Positions 45,392-54,100 of a stretch of DNA of 64,000 nucleotides are shown one piece after another. Under the pieces are notes generated by a model. That model was not told where the DNA came from and ran no database searches. It worked only from the letters and a program-made list of their open reading frames with translations. The stretch is taken from the NCBI RefSeq assembly GCF_946478785.1, contig NZ_CAMLDD010000003.1:290668-354667 (forward strand). Direction: 5' to 3'. The translations under genes were made by a program, and so were the position numbers. The number at the start of each line of letters is the position of its first letter. Positions within the stretch are counted from its first letter, which is position 1. The DNA comes from an uncultured Flavobacterium sp. GTDB taxonomy: Bacteria; Bacteroidota; Bacteroidia; Flavobacteriales; Flavobacteriaceae.

Positions 45392-45919
45392 TTACCAAAG
45401 CTCCGCAACCTCATTCTTAATATATCCCAAAGCAGCATTACTAGGCGATTGTTTTTCTAATAAATCATTCAAAATTACTTCACGTAGTTTATCAGCACTG
45501 TCAACTCTGTCGCTCATCGCGGCTTTACGGATAATTTGAATTGTAGAATTTTTGGCTGTGGTAATAATCGTCCAGCATTCGTCAGACATGTAGATTTGCT
45601 GAGTCAGATTATGTTCAAATTCCTGTTCGATCTGGTCAATTACAAAGTTTTCATAATCATGTTTTTGATTGGAAATAGGTGCAATTCGAATCAATAATTT
45701 GGTAAGGTTAATACGTTCCAAAAATAATGTCATGCGCTCATATGCCTGTAAACGTATAGGCAGAGATTGTTTCTGATATTCTTTATTTAATAAAAAAGCA
45801 CGCTTTTTGTCGTTGTTTTTAATATGCAGTTCAAAAAAACGGTAAGCAACAAATCCGGTTACAATTGCGGGTAAAGTATAACTCGCTAATTCTATAATTC
45901 TTGTAAAATCCATTTTCAA
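45392..45919 (-). CDS. Membrane-anchored hypothetical protein (DUF7935-like)
   Basis: 175 residues. One N-terminal membrane helix (YTLPAIVTGFVAYRFFEL) is followed by a cytoplasmic helical part with LPIRLQAYERMTLFLERINL. The name DUF7935 is from memory of similar Flavobacterium proteins. The function is unknown. Single gene, convergent with patatin and divergent from the TauE gene. Confidence 0.7.
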   Translation of the reverse strand: MKMDFTRIIELASYTLPAIVTGFVAYRFFELHIKNNDKKRAFLLNKEYQKQSLPIRLQAYERMTLFLERINLTKLLIRIAPISNQKHDYENFVIDQIEQEFEHNLTQQIYMSDECWTIITTAKNSTIQIIRKAAMSDRVDSADKLREVILNDLLEKQSPSNAALGYIKNEVAELW

Positions 45920-45992
45920 AATATTTTCAGCAAAAATATACTTTTTGCCGAGAAAACCGCCTTAAAATTATTTAATAAACCAAATGGAAGCT

Positions 45993-46000
45993 TACTTTTG
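45993..46000 (+). promoter_or_regulatory. Putative -7 element of the TauE-like gene
   Basis: TACTTTTG (TA-N2-TTTG) 37 bp before the ATG. No TTG lies at the expected -33 position, so confidence is modest. Confidence 0.4.
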
Positions 46001-46036
46001 TGCAAAGTTTTATAACTTTTAGAATACACTTTTTTA

Positions 46037-46804
46037 ATGGATTCATACATAATAATTTTACTCTGCTTAGCTGCATTTGCAGCCGGATTTATTGATGCAA
46101 TTGTAGGAGGAGGAGGATTGATACAAACCCCAATGGGAATAATTCTGTTGCCAAATTTACCAGTTTCTACAGTAATTGGGACTTTAAAAATCCCAGCTTT
46201 CAGCGGAACTGCTTTTGCTGCTTTTCAATATCTTAAAAAAGTGGTTATCCAATGGAAGTTATTACTCATAATGATGTTTTTAGCTGTTCCTTCAGCGTTT
46301 TTAGGCTCAACAATATTAACACTTGTCAGTAACGATTTTATGAAACCGCTTTTATTGGTGGTCTTATCTCTTTTGTTTATCTACACCTATGCTAAGAAAA
46401 ACTTCGGTCAGCAGGTGGCAAGAGGTCATTCAGACAGAACTCAAATTTTATATGCGGTTGTAATCAGTATCATTGTTGGTTTTTATGATGGTTTTATCGG
46501 ACCCGGAACAGGAAGTTTTTTTGTTGTAGCTTTTATTTCGTTATTGGGTTTTGATTTTCTGCATGCATCTGCGAATGCTAAAATGGTTAACCTGGCTACC
46601 AATTTCGGATCTATATGTTTGTTTATGATAAAAGGAAAAATCATCGGGGCAATTGCAATTCCGATGGCTGTAAGTAATGCTCTTGGTGGATGGCTTGGTG
46701 CTAAACTGGCAATAAATAAAGGCAATGGTTTTATTCGGATTTTCTTTTTAGTTGTTGTAATTGGAACGCTTATCAGGTTTGCTTATGATGTGTTTTTTAA
46801 ATAA
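46037..46804 (+). CDS. TauE/SafE-family sulfite/sulfonate exporter-like permease
   Basis: 255 residues with about eight hydrophobic helices. AGFIDAIVGGGGLIQTP at the N-terminus is the typical first-repeat signature, and VGFYDGFIGPGTGSFFVVAF the second. Such proteins export sulfite, sulfoacetate or related organosulfur anions. No sulfur genes lie next to it, so the substrate is open. Confidence 0.92.
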   Translation: MDSYIIILLCLAAFAAGFIDAIVGGGGLIQTPMGIILLPNLPVSTVIGTLKIPAFSGTAFAAFQYLKKVVIQWKLLLIMMFLAVPSAFLGSTILTLVSNDFMKPLLLVVLSLLFIYTYAKKNFGQQVARGHSDRTQILYAVVISIIVGFYDGFIGPGTGSFFVVAFISLLGFDFLHASANAKMVNLATNFGSICLFMIKGKIIGAIAIPMAVSNALGGWLGAKLAINKGNGFIRIFFLVVVIGTLIRFAYDVFFK

Positions 46805-46902
46805 GGTTCAAAATTGCTAAATTCTATTGTGAGTTTGTTAGAGCATGTATAAAAATGGTATTCGGGATAAATTGTATAAAAGAAACCAATTGTTTGAGAA
46901 TA

Positions 46903-46968
46903 GACCCGATAGAGGCGGTATCCTCGCAGTGACACGGAGAGATAAAGCCGAAAGCGGGAACGCTGCCT
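46903..46968. repeat. REP-like hairpin element, diverged copy
   Basis: gacccgatagaggcggtatcct at one end and gaaagcgggaacgctgcct at the other match the ends of the element at 1812-1934 and its inverted copy at 61243-61317, but the central cttttgtg hairpin is replaced by a shorter unmatched stretch. The spacing between the ends is shorter. Confidence 0.5.
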
Positions 46969-47101
46969 GAAAAAAGCCCTTTGTTTTGCTCCTGATATTC
47001 ATTTTATTAGTAACCTGATTCACTAATTTTAAAATATCTTAGTAACTTATATGCTTAGTATCTTAGTATCTTAGTATCTTTCTTTTTACATCTTTAATTG
47101 C
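46969..47101. other. Short-repeat upstream region of the helicase gene
   Basis: Contains the simple repeat cttagtatcttagtatcttagtatctt (47055-47081). The rest is AT-rich and without an ORF. Such strings are common in Flavobacterium intergenic DNA. Confidence 0.5.
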
Positions 47102-47120
47102 TATTTTTGCATAAAAGGAG
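47102..47120 (+). promoter_or_regulatory. -7 element and strong RBS of the helicase gene
   Basis: TATTTTTG at 47102-47109 fits TAnnTTTG. AGGAG at 47116-47120 is a rare good Shine-Dalgarno for this genome, 9 bp before the ATG at 47130. No TTG lies at the expected upstream distance. Confidence 0.5.
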
Positions 47121-47129
47121 ATCAATTTC

Positions 47130-49466
47130 ATGCATAAATATATTGACCAGCTCAACGAAGCACAACGAGAGCCCGTTTTACAAAAAGATGGGCCAATGAT
47201 TATTATTGCTGGTGCAGGTTCGGGAAAAACCCGTGTTTTAACAATCAGGATTGCTTATTTGATGCATCAGGGAATTGATGCATTTAATATATTATCGCTT
47301 ACATTTACCAATAAGGCTGCCCGTGAAATGAAGCACAGGATTTCGGCTATTGTAGGTGCGAGTGAAGCCAAAAACTTGTGGATGGGAACTTTTCACTCTG
47401 TTTTTGCACGTATTCTTCGTTCAGAATCAGAACATTTAGGATACCCGTCCAACTTTACGATTTATGACTCTCAGGATTCGGCCAGATTGATTTCTTCGAT
47501 TATCAAAGAAATGCAGCTGGATCGCGATATTTATAAACCGAAACAGGTTTTAGGTCGAATTTCGAGTTATAAAAACAGTTTAATTACCGTAAAAGCCTAT
47601 TTTAATAATCCTGAATTACAGGAAGCGGATGCCATGGCTAAAAAACCTCGTTTGGGAGAAATTTACCAGCAATATGTTGAGCGCTGTTTTAAAGCAGGAG
47701 CAATGGATTTTGATGATTTGTTGTTGAAAACCAATGAATTACTGACTCGTTTTCCGGAAGTTTTGGCTAAATATCAGAATCGTTTTCGATATATTTTGGT
47801 TGATGAGTACCAGGATACCAATCACTCTCAATATTTAATCGTAAGGGCTTTATCAGATAAGTTTCAGAATATTTGTGTGGTTGGAGATGATGCTCAGAGT
47901 ATTTATGCTTTTCGTGGTGCGAACATCAATAATATTCTGAATTTTCAAAAAGATTATGAAGGTGTAAAGACTTTTAGATTAGAGCAAAATTACCGCTCAA
48001 CCCGAAACATTGTCGAAGCAGCCAATACAATCATTGATAAGAATAAAACCAAACTTGATAAGATTGTCTGGACAGCAAATGATTTTGGTCCGAAAATTAA
48101 AGTACATCGAAGTCTGACTGACGCCGAAGAAGGTCGTTTTGTGGCGAGTACTATTTTCGAACAAAAAATGCAGAATCAGCTGCACAATGGCTCTTTTGCG
48201 ATTTTGTATCGTACAAACGCGCAATCACGTGCAATGGAGGATGCTTTGAGAAAAAGAGATATTCCGTATAGAATTTACGGAGGATTGTCTTTTTATCAGC
48301 GTAAGGAAATCAAAGATGTTTTGTGCTATTTGCGTTTGGTAATTAATCCAAAGGACGAAGAAGCATTGATTCGCGTTATCAATTATCCGGCACGCGGAAT
48401 TGGAGATACAACTGTCGAAAAATTGACTATTGCAGCCAATCATTACAAACGCTCTATTTGGGAAGTAATGGTTAATATTGATAAGATCGACCTGAAACTG
48501 AATTCTGGCACAAAAAATAAACTGAAAGATTTTGTAACGATGATTCAGAGTTTTCAGATTATTGATAAAAATCAGGATGCCTTTTATATTACAGATCATG
48601 TTGCAAAAAAAACAGGTCTTGTTCAGGAATTAAAGAAAGATGCTACTCCGGAAGGAATGGCGAAAATTCAGAATATAGAAGAGTTGTTAAACGGTATTAA
48701 AGATTTTACAGAAGGGCAAAAGGAAATTGACGGAGCGAGAGGAGCTTTGTCAGAGTTTATGGAAGACGTTGCCCTGGCTACTGATTTAGATAAAGACACA
48801 TCTGATGAAGACCGTGTTGCCTTAATGACGATTCACCTTGCAAAAGGACTTGAGTTCCCTCATGTTTTTGTGGTGGGAATGGAAGAAGATTTATTTCCGA
48901 GTGCGATGAGTATGAGCACACGAAGTGAATTAGAAGAAGAACGCCGTTTATTTTATGTGGCTTTGACACGTGCAGAACATCAGGCATATTTGACCTATGC
49001 GCAATCACGGTATCGATGGGGAAAACTGACAGATAGTGATCCATCTCGTTTTATAGAAGAAATTGATGGACAATATTTGGAATATTTAACACCTTCAGAA
49101 AGTAATTATCGTTATAAACCAATGATTGACAGTGATATTTTTGGTGATGTCGATAAGTCTAAACTTCGATTGGCAAAACCGGTAGGAGGAACTCCTCCAA
49201 AGCATGTTACAGATAATGAACCAAAACCTGATTTAAATATTCGCAAATTGAAACCTGTTGCCGGGACTAATCCAAATACTGCCGCTCCCAATTTATTTGA
49301 TAATAAATTAACCATTGGCAATGTTGTAATGCACGAACGATTCGGTAAAGGTGAAGTTGTTAATCTTGAGGGAGTGGGAGCAGATAAAAAAGCCGAAATA
49401 AAATTTGAGGTTGGCGGAATTAAGAAATTATTGCTGCGATTTGCTAAACTGGATGTGATTGGTTAA
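47130..49466 (+). CDS. UvrD/PcrA-like ATP-dependent DNA helicase
   Basis: 778 residues, superfamily 1A. Walker A is AGAGSGKTRV (about 28-37), motif Ia TFTNKAAREMKHR, motif II YILVDEYQDTNHSQ, motif IV LEQNYRSTRNI, motif V LMTIHLAKGLEFP, motif VI YVALTRAEHQAYLTY. The C-terminal tail has the tudor-like KGEVVNLEGVG... module of PcrA. It unwinds 3' to 5' in repair and replication restart. Ordinary length and complete motif set. Confidence 0.96.
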   Translation: MHKYIDQLNEAQREPVLQKDGPMIIIAGAGSGKTRVLTIRIAYLMHQGIDAFNILSLTFTNKAAREMKHRISAIVGASEAKNLWMGTFHSVFARILRSESEHLGYPSNFTIYDSQDSARLISSIIKEMQLDRDIYKPKQVLGRISSYKNSLITVKAYFNNPELQEADAMAKKPRLGEIYQQYVERCFKAGAMDFDDLLLKTNELLTRFPEVLAKYQNRFRYILVDEYQDTNHSQYLIVRALSDKFQNICVVGDDAQSIYAFRGANINNILNFQKDYEGVKTFRLEQNYRSTRNIVEAANTIIDKNKTKLDKIVWTANDFGPKIKVHRSLTDAEEGRFVASTIFEQKMQNQLHNGSFAILYRTNAQSRAMEDALRKRDIPYRIYGGLSFYQRKEIKDVLCYLRLVINPKDEEALIRVINYPARGIGDTTVEKLTIAANHYKRSIWEVMVNIDKIDLKLNSGTKNKLKDFVTMIQSFQIIDKNQDAFYITDHVAKKTGLVQELKKDATPEGMAKIQNIEELLNGIKDFTEGQKEIDGARGALSEFMEDVALATDLDKDTSDEDRVALMTIHLAKGLEFPHVFVVGMEEDLFPSAMSMSTRSELEEERRLFYVALTRAEHQAYLTYAQSRYRWGKLTDSDPSRFIEEIDGQYLEYLTPSESNYRYKPMIDSDIFGDVDKSKLRLAKPVGGTPPKHVTDNEPKPDLNIRKLKPVAGTNPNTAAPNLFDNKLTIGNVVMHERFGKGEVVNLEGVGADKKAEIKFEVGGIKKLLLRFAKLDVIG

Positions 49467-49532
49467 AAATGTTTCAGGTTTTATTTCTAAGAACTTGTAA
49501 CTTTAAACAAATGAAACTTTAAACTAAAAAAA

Positions 49533-50153
49533 ATGGCAGAATTTATAAAAATATATCCTGATAAACCGAGTGAAGCTGCCATTGCCAAAGTGGTAAAAGT
49601 ACTTCAAAACGGAGGTTTAGTAATTTATCCAACAGATACTGTTTACGGTTTGGGTTGTGATATTACCAATTCCAGAGCTTTAGAAAAAATTGCAAAAATT
49701 AAAGGAATTAAATTAGAGAAGGCTAATTTCTCCTTCATTTGTCATGATTTGAGCAATCTTTCAGATTATGTCCGTCAGATTGATACTTCAACATTTAAAA
49801 TTCTAAAAAGGGCATTGCCGGGTCCTTACACATTTATTTTACCTGGTAATAATAATTTGCCAAAAGAATTTAAGAAGAAAACAACTGTAGGGATTCGTAT
49901 ACCAGATAATAACATTGCACTAGAAATTGTAAGGCAGTTGGGAAATCCGATTGTATCAACTTCCATTCGTGATGACGATGATGTAATTGAATATACCACA
50001 GATCCTGAATTGATTTTTGAAAAGTGGCAAAACCTGGTTGACATGGTTATTGATGGTGGGTATGGAGATAATGTAGGTTCAACAATTATAGATCTTTCTG
50101 AACATGAGCCTGTAATTATAAGAGAAGGAAAAGGAGATGTTGATATTTTGTAA
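49533..50153 (+). CDS. L-threonylcarbamoyladenylate synthase (Sua5/YwlC/YrdC)
   Basis: 206 residues, YrdC fold only, without the C-terminal Sua5 extension. LVIYPTDTVYGLGCDI, then KIKGIKLEKANFSFICHDLS and the nucleotide part with KRALPGPYTFILPG and VGIRIPDN, are canonical. It makes threonylcarbamoyl-AMP for the t6A modification of tRNAs. The gene follows the helicase by 66 bp and may be co-transcribed. Confidence 0.93.
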   Translation: MAEFIKIYPDKPSEAAIAKVVKVLQNGGLVIYPTDTVYGLGCDITNSRALEKIAKIKGIKLEKANFSFICHDLSNLSDYVRQIDTSTFKILKRALPGPYTFILPGNNNLPKEFKKKTTVGIRIPDNNIALEIVRQLGNPIVSTSIRDDDDVIEYTTDPELIFEKWQNLVDMVIDGGYGDNVGSTIIDLSEHEPVIIREGKGDVDIL

Positions 50154-50263
50154 AAAAAAACTTAAATAGAGCAATCTTATTAAAATATTAAGTAACTTTA
50201 ATATTAGTTAAATTTAGTTAGTTAATTAAAAATAGTTTTTTATCCTTTGGTTTAAGGATATGA

Positions 50264-50292
50264 AAAAAGCAGGTCAATTTGACCTGCTTTTT
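50264..50292. terminator. Bidirectional terminator
   Basis: Stem aaaaagcaggtcaa / ttgacctgctttt (13 bp), with T run, between the Sua5 gene (plus) and the OmpA gene (minus). Confidence 0.9.
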
Positions 50293-50318
50293 CTGCTTTA
50301 TGAAGTATTATAACTAAA

Positions 50319-51152
50319 TTATTTAGCTTGTTTTTTCATTTCTTTTTCAATCATCTCATAGAATTGATCGATTTTTGGCATAACTACAATACGGGTTCTT
50401 CTGTTGCGCCCTTTGTTCTCAGCAGTATCATTTGCTACTAACGGTACATAAGAACTTCTACCGGCAGCAATTAATTTCGCAGGATTAACGCCTAGGTCAT
50501 TAGTTAAAACACGAACAATTGATGTAGAACGTTTAACACTCAAGTCCCAGTTGTCTAAAATTATACCGTTGCTTTTGTAAGGAACGTTATCAGTGTGACC
50601 TTCAACCATACATTCAAAATCTGGCTTGTCATTTACAACTTTTGCAACTTTAGCCAAAACACCTTTCGCTGCATCAGTTACTTCGTAGCTACCACTCTTA
50701 AATAATAGTTTGTCAGCAATAGAGATAAATACCACACCTTTTTCTACATTAATTTCGATGTCCGGATCATTAATTCCAACAGCACCTTTTAAGCTTGTAA
50801 CCAATGCTAATGTTACACTGTCTTTTTTAGTTAAGGCATCCTGAAGTCTTGAAATTTTCAAATCTTTTTCTTTAAGACTTTCTAAAGATTTTTCAAGGTT
50901 TTCAGCTCCTTTTGTAGTTAAAACAGTTAAGTCTTTTGAAGTACTAATCAAGTCCTGATTATGTTCTTTATAGCTTTGAGCTGTAGCAGCTAATCCAGCT
51001 TTTTCTTCTAAGCAGGTATTTAGTTTTACTGTGCAAGAATTTAATAAGTCCTGAGTCTCTTTATTTTTAGCTTCTAATTCGGCATATTTCTTTTTAGAAA
51101 CACACGAGGTCAAAGCCATTAGTACTGTTAAAGCGATTGCTATTTTTCTCAT
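50319..51152 (-). CDS. OmpA-family peptidoglycan-binding lipoprotein
   Basis: 277 residues. The lipoprotein signal MRKIAIALTVLMALTSC gives Cys17. A coiled-coil stretch of about 100 residues (LESLKEKDLKISRLQDAL) follows, and the C-terminal OmpA domain has VEGHTDNVPY and RRTRIVVMP. It anchors the outer membrane to the peptidoglycan, or links a trimeric assembly. Single gene, common in Bacteroidota. Confidence 0.94.
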   Translation of the reverse strand: MRKIAIALTVLMALTSCVSKKKYAELEAKNKETQDLLNSCTVKLNTCLEEKAGLAATAQSYKEHNQDLISTSKDLTVLTTKGAENLEKSLESLKEKDLKISRLQDALTKKDSVTLALVTSLKGAVGINDPDIEINVEKGVVFISIADKLLFKSGSYEVTDAAKGVLAKVAKVVNDKPDFECMVEGHTDNVPYKSNGIILDNWDLSVKRSTSIVRVLTNDLGVNPAKLIAAGRSSYVPLVANDTAENKGRNRRTRIVVMPKIDQFYEMIEKEMKKQAK

Positions 51153-51188
51153 AAAAGTTTGAATTTAATGTTAATTACAAAGTTAATT

Positions 51189-52202
51189 TTAAATATTTTG
51201 ATTAGTGTTAAAGATTTCTTTAAAAACTCTCAAATTTTTTATATAATACATGAAAACGACACTTTTTATAGTATAGTATTGCTTCATTTGAAAATCTTTT
51301 CTCTTTTTTAGATAAATAATTGAAAAACAGTAAAATGTAAAATGAGCATGTAAAATTGCCAGCGTATGTTTGTATTTTCCTTGAGTTAAAAATCTGACAC
51401 CAGCAATTCCGTCAAGAATCATTCTAAAAAAAACGACAAAAAATAATCCCCTTTTAGGAAGATTCTTAACCATCATCAGTAATGAATTTCTAAAATTCAA
51501 ATAAGTCTTTTTGGGATTTGACTGATCCAGAGTTGCTCCGCCAACATGGTAAACAACCGACTTATGGCAATATTTGATAACATGGCCATCATTTTGTGCA
51601 CGCCAGCATAAATCAATTTCTTCCTGATGTGCAAAAAAGGCTTCATCAAAACCTTCCAATTCATTATAAACGCTTTTTCTGATGAAAAAACAAGCTCCAG
51701 ATGCCCAGAATATTTCGCAATTGTCATCATATTGACCATTGTCTTTTTCTATAGTATCAAAAATTCGGCCCCGACAAAATGGATAGCCAAATTTATCAAT
51801 GAAACCTCCTGCGGCTCCGGCATATTCAAAATATTCCTTGTTTTTAAAGTCAAGAATTTTGGGCTGAATAATGGCAGTGTTTTTTTCGCTGTCAAAAGTT
51901 TCAATAATCGGCTTTAACCAATCTTCAGTTACTTCGATATCCGAATTAACTAAAGCGTAAATTTCGGCATCAACCTCTTTCAAAGCATCATTATAGCCTT
52001 TTGCAAAACCATGGTTGCCAGTATTCCTTATAATTTTAACTGCTGGAAAATGCTGCTTTACAAAATTTACAGAATTGTCTGTAGAAGCATTATCTGCTAC
52101 ATATATAGTAGCATCTTGTGAAAATTGAATTACTGATGGTAAAAATTGCTCTAATAATTTTATTCCATTCCAATTTAAAATGACAACTGCAATTTTATCC
52201 AA
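51189..52202 (-). CDS. Glycosyltransferase family 2 protein
   Basis: 337 residues, GT-A fold. VVILNWNGIKLLEQFLPSVI, ADNASTDNS, VNSDIEVTEDW (the DxD equivalent) and ASGACFFIRKSVYNELEGFD are the typical landmarks. The C-terminus has a hydrophobic part (about 255-300) that may associate with the membrane. It is likely a rhamnosyl- or related transferase; no neighbour shows the pathway. The HsdR_N-like gene precedes it on the same strand, 18 bp away. Confidence 0.93.
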   Translation of the reverse strand: MDKIAVVILNWNGIKLLEQFLPSVIQFSQDATIYVADNASTDNSVNFVKQHFPAVKIIRNTGNHGFAKGYNDALKEVDAEIYALVNSDIEVTEDWLKPIIETFDSEKNTAIIQPKILDFKNKEYFEYAGAAGGFIDKFGYPFCRGRIFDTIEKDNGQYDDNCEIFWASGACFFIRKSVYNELEGFDEAFFAHQEEIDLCWRAQNDGHVIKYCHKSVVYHVGGATLDQSNPKKTYLNFRNSLLMMVKNLPKRGLFFVVFFRMILDGIAGVRFLTQGKYKHTLAILHAHFTFYCFSIIYLKKRKDFQMKQYYTIKSVVFMYYIKNLRVFKEIFNTNQNI

Positions 52203-52220
52203 AAGTACTCTCTTTATAAT

Positions 52221-52673
52221 TTAATAAATCTCTTTGTAATCCGGCAGCGACTTTAAAAACTCATATTTTTCGTTTTCAAAATCCATCTGACAATAAAAAT
52301 GATTCAGACCGTTTGTGACTTTCAAAAATCGTGCCTGCATTGTCATGTTATAACGCGCAATCTGATCAAAAGTTGCCTGCGATATTTTTACTTCCGGGGC
52401 TTTGCATTCTACCAATATATGTATGGAACCATCAGAATTAAAAACAACAACATCATAGCGTTTTCGTAATCCATTGATCGTTAAAACTTTCTCTACGTTT
52501 ATCAGCGATTTGGGGTATTTTTTTTCATTCATTAAATAATGAACTACATGTTGACGAACCCATTCTTCCGGGGTAAGAATGATAAATTTTTTTCTGATTT
52601 CATCAAAAATAGACACTTTATTTTCGCTATTTTTGAATCGGAAAGGATAGATTGGAAAATTTAATCGCTGCAT
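52221..52673 (-). CDS. HsdR_N-type PD-(D/E)XK nuclease-fold protein
   Basis: 150 residues. The motif pair YDVVVFNSDG and ILVECKAPEVKIS gives the D...ExK core of the HsdR N-terminal nuclease fold. It is a stand-alone domain; no HsdM, HsdS or helicase part is present in the window, so it is not part of a normal type I system. Such short proteins are widespread and conserved in Bacteroidota next to the glycosyltransferase and holA, so a housekeeping role is likely. Confidence 0.9.
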   Translation of the reverse strand: MQRLNFPIYPFRFKNSENKVSIFDEIRKKFIILTPEEWVRQHVVHYLMNEKKYPKSLINVEKVLTINGLRKRYDVVVFNSDGSIHILVECKAPEVKISQATFDQIARYNMTMQARFLKVTNGLNHFYCQMDFENEKYEFLKSLPDYKEIY

Positions 52674-52683
52674 TAAGCAAAAA

Positions 52684-52751
52684 TATTAAAATAGTTTCAG
52701 GTTTCAACTGTAAAGTTATTGAAACCAACTTGAAACTTGAAACCTGAAACA
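52684..52751. repeat. Inverted repeat between divergent genes
   Basis: gtttcaggtttcaa near 52686-52699 and ttgaaacctgaaac near 52737-52750 form an inverted repeat in the gap between the HsdR_N and holA genes. The fragment gtttcaagtttcaggtttt at 13620-13638 is similar, so this is a dispersed short sequence rather than an operator. Confidence 0.5.
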
Positions 52752-52761
52752 AAGGATTTGA

Positions 52762-53766
52762 ATGGACGAAGTTGTAAAAATTGTTAATGATATAAAAGCG
52801 GGAAATATAAAACCAATTTATTTTTTAATGGGCGAAGAACCTTATTACATTGATAAATTATCGGAATATATTGAGCAGAATGTCCTTTCGGAAGAAGAAA
52901 AAGGATTCAATCAAACGGTTTTATATGGTAGAGATGTTTCTGTTGAAGATATTGTTTCAACAGCAAAACGTTATCCAATGATGGCGGATCGTCAGGTTGT
53001 TATTGTGAAGGAAGCACAGGATTTATCGCGAACTATTGATAAAATTGAATCCTACGTCAATAATCCAATGGAAACAACGGTTTTGGTTTTCTGCTATAAA
53101 TACAAAACCCTTGATAAACGTAAAAAAGTGACCAAATTATTGGCACAGAACGGAATTGTCTACGAGAGTAAAAAACTATACGAAAATCAGGTTGGTGATT
53201 GGATTAAACGTGTTCTTGCCGGAAAAAAATATACAATTGATCCTAAAGCAAATGCCATGCTGGTGGAGTTTTTAGGTACAGATTTGAGTAAAATCAACAA
53301 TGAGTTGGAGAAATTACAAATTATTTTACCGCAAGGAACCGTAATTACACCACAGCATATCGAAGAAAATATCGGTTTCAGTAAAGATTATAATGTTTTT
53401 GAACTTCGAAAAGCAATTGGTGAACGTAACCAGATAAAAGCATACAAAATTGCTGAGAATTTCGCTCATAATCCGAAAGAATATCCATTGGTGATGACGA
53501 CAGGATTAGTATTTTCTTTTTTTATTCAGATATTAAAATATCATGGATTAAAAGACAAAAATCCAAAAACGGCTGCTCCAATTTTAGGAGTGAATCCTTT
53601 TTTTATGAAGGATTATGATGTGGCGCTCAAGAATTATCCCATGAAAAAAGTCAGCCATATCGTAGGAACGCTACGCGATATAGATGTTAAAAGCAAAGGA
53701 GTAGGTGCAAATGCTTTGCCTCAATCAGATTTATTAAAAGAAATGCTGTATAAAATTTTTAATTAA
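52762..53766 (+). CDS. holA: DNA polymerase III subunit delta
   Basis: 334 residues. NIKPIYFLMGEEPYYIDKLS and ALNKYKTLDKRKKVTK-like segments (CYKYKTLDKRKKVTKLLAQ) and YPLVMTTGLVFSFFIQILKYH match delta of the clamp loader. It opens the beta clamp as part of the gamma complex. Normal length. Confidence 0.93.
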   Translation: MDEVVKIVNDIKAGNIKPIYFLMGEEPYYIDKLSEYIEQNVLSEEEKGFNQTVLYGRDVSVEDIVSTAKRYPMMADRQVVIVKEAQDLSRTIDKIESYVNNPMETTVLVFCYKYKTLDKRKKVTKLLAQNGIVYESKKLYENQVGDWIKRVLAGKKYTIDPKANAMLVEFLGTDLSKINNELEKLQIILPQGTVITPQHIEENIGFSKDYNVFELRKAIGERNQIKAYKIAENFAHNPKEYPLVMTTGLVFSFFIQILKYHGLKDKNPKTAAPILGVNPFFMKDYDVALKNYPMKKVSHIVGTLRDIDVKSKGVGANALPQSDLLKEMLYKIFN

Positions 53767-53832
53767 GCCGTGAAAATTCACGATATTTGCACTTCTAAAA
53801 AAATAATACCACTTTAAATTAATTACACAATT

Positions 53833-54015
53833 ATGGGAATGAATAAAAATACCGTTTTAGGATGGGCTACTTTTATAATGGTACTTATGGGATTGTTACT
53901 TATAGGACTTGGTGCTTTTAGATACAGAGATGTATCGGGCTGGGGTTTTGCAGCAACAGGAGTTGGTTTTCTAGCCAATGCCTGGGTTTTTAATGCTTTG
54001 AAAGGCAGAGTTTAA
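53833..54015 (+). CDS. CAL67264-family small membrane protein
   Basis: 60 residues with two hydrophobic helices: TVLGWATFIMVLMGLLLIGL and WGFAATGVGFLANAWVF. The FRYRDVSGWG loop between them is characteristic. The family is restricted to Bacteroidota and its function is unknown. It is preceded by a short cgtgaaaattcacg hairpin and followed by the caatatcaa simple repeats before ettA. Confidence 0.88.
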   Translation: MGMNKNTVLGWATFIMVLMGLLLIGLGAFRYRDVSGWGFAATGVGFLANAWVFNALKGRV

Positions 54016-54100
54016 TAAAATTCAATATCAATTGCAAAACTCAATATCAATATCAAATTTCAATAAATAATTAAAAAAATAATAATAAAAAATATAAAAA

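Noticed and set aside
46858..46990. Possible tRNA or small RNA because of GC-rich folding sequence
   Set aside because: No T-loop or acceptor pattern; it matches the REP-like element ends instead.
47037..47081. cttagtatcttagtatct repeats as a CRISPR or phase-variable tract
   Set aside because: Unit is only about 10 bp, without spacers, and no gene frame depends on its length.
52221..52673. Type I restriction subunit fragment
   Set aside because: The domain is complete, intact and of the stand-alone type common in Bacteroidota; no HsdM/HsdS nearby.
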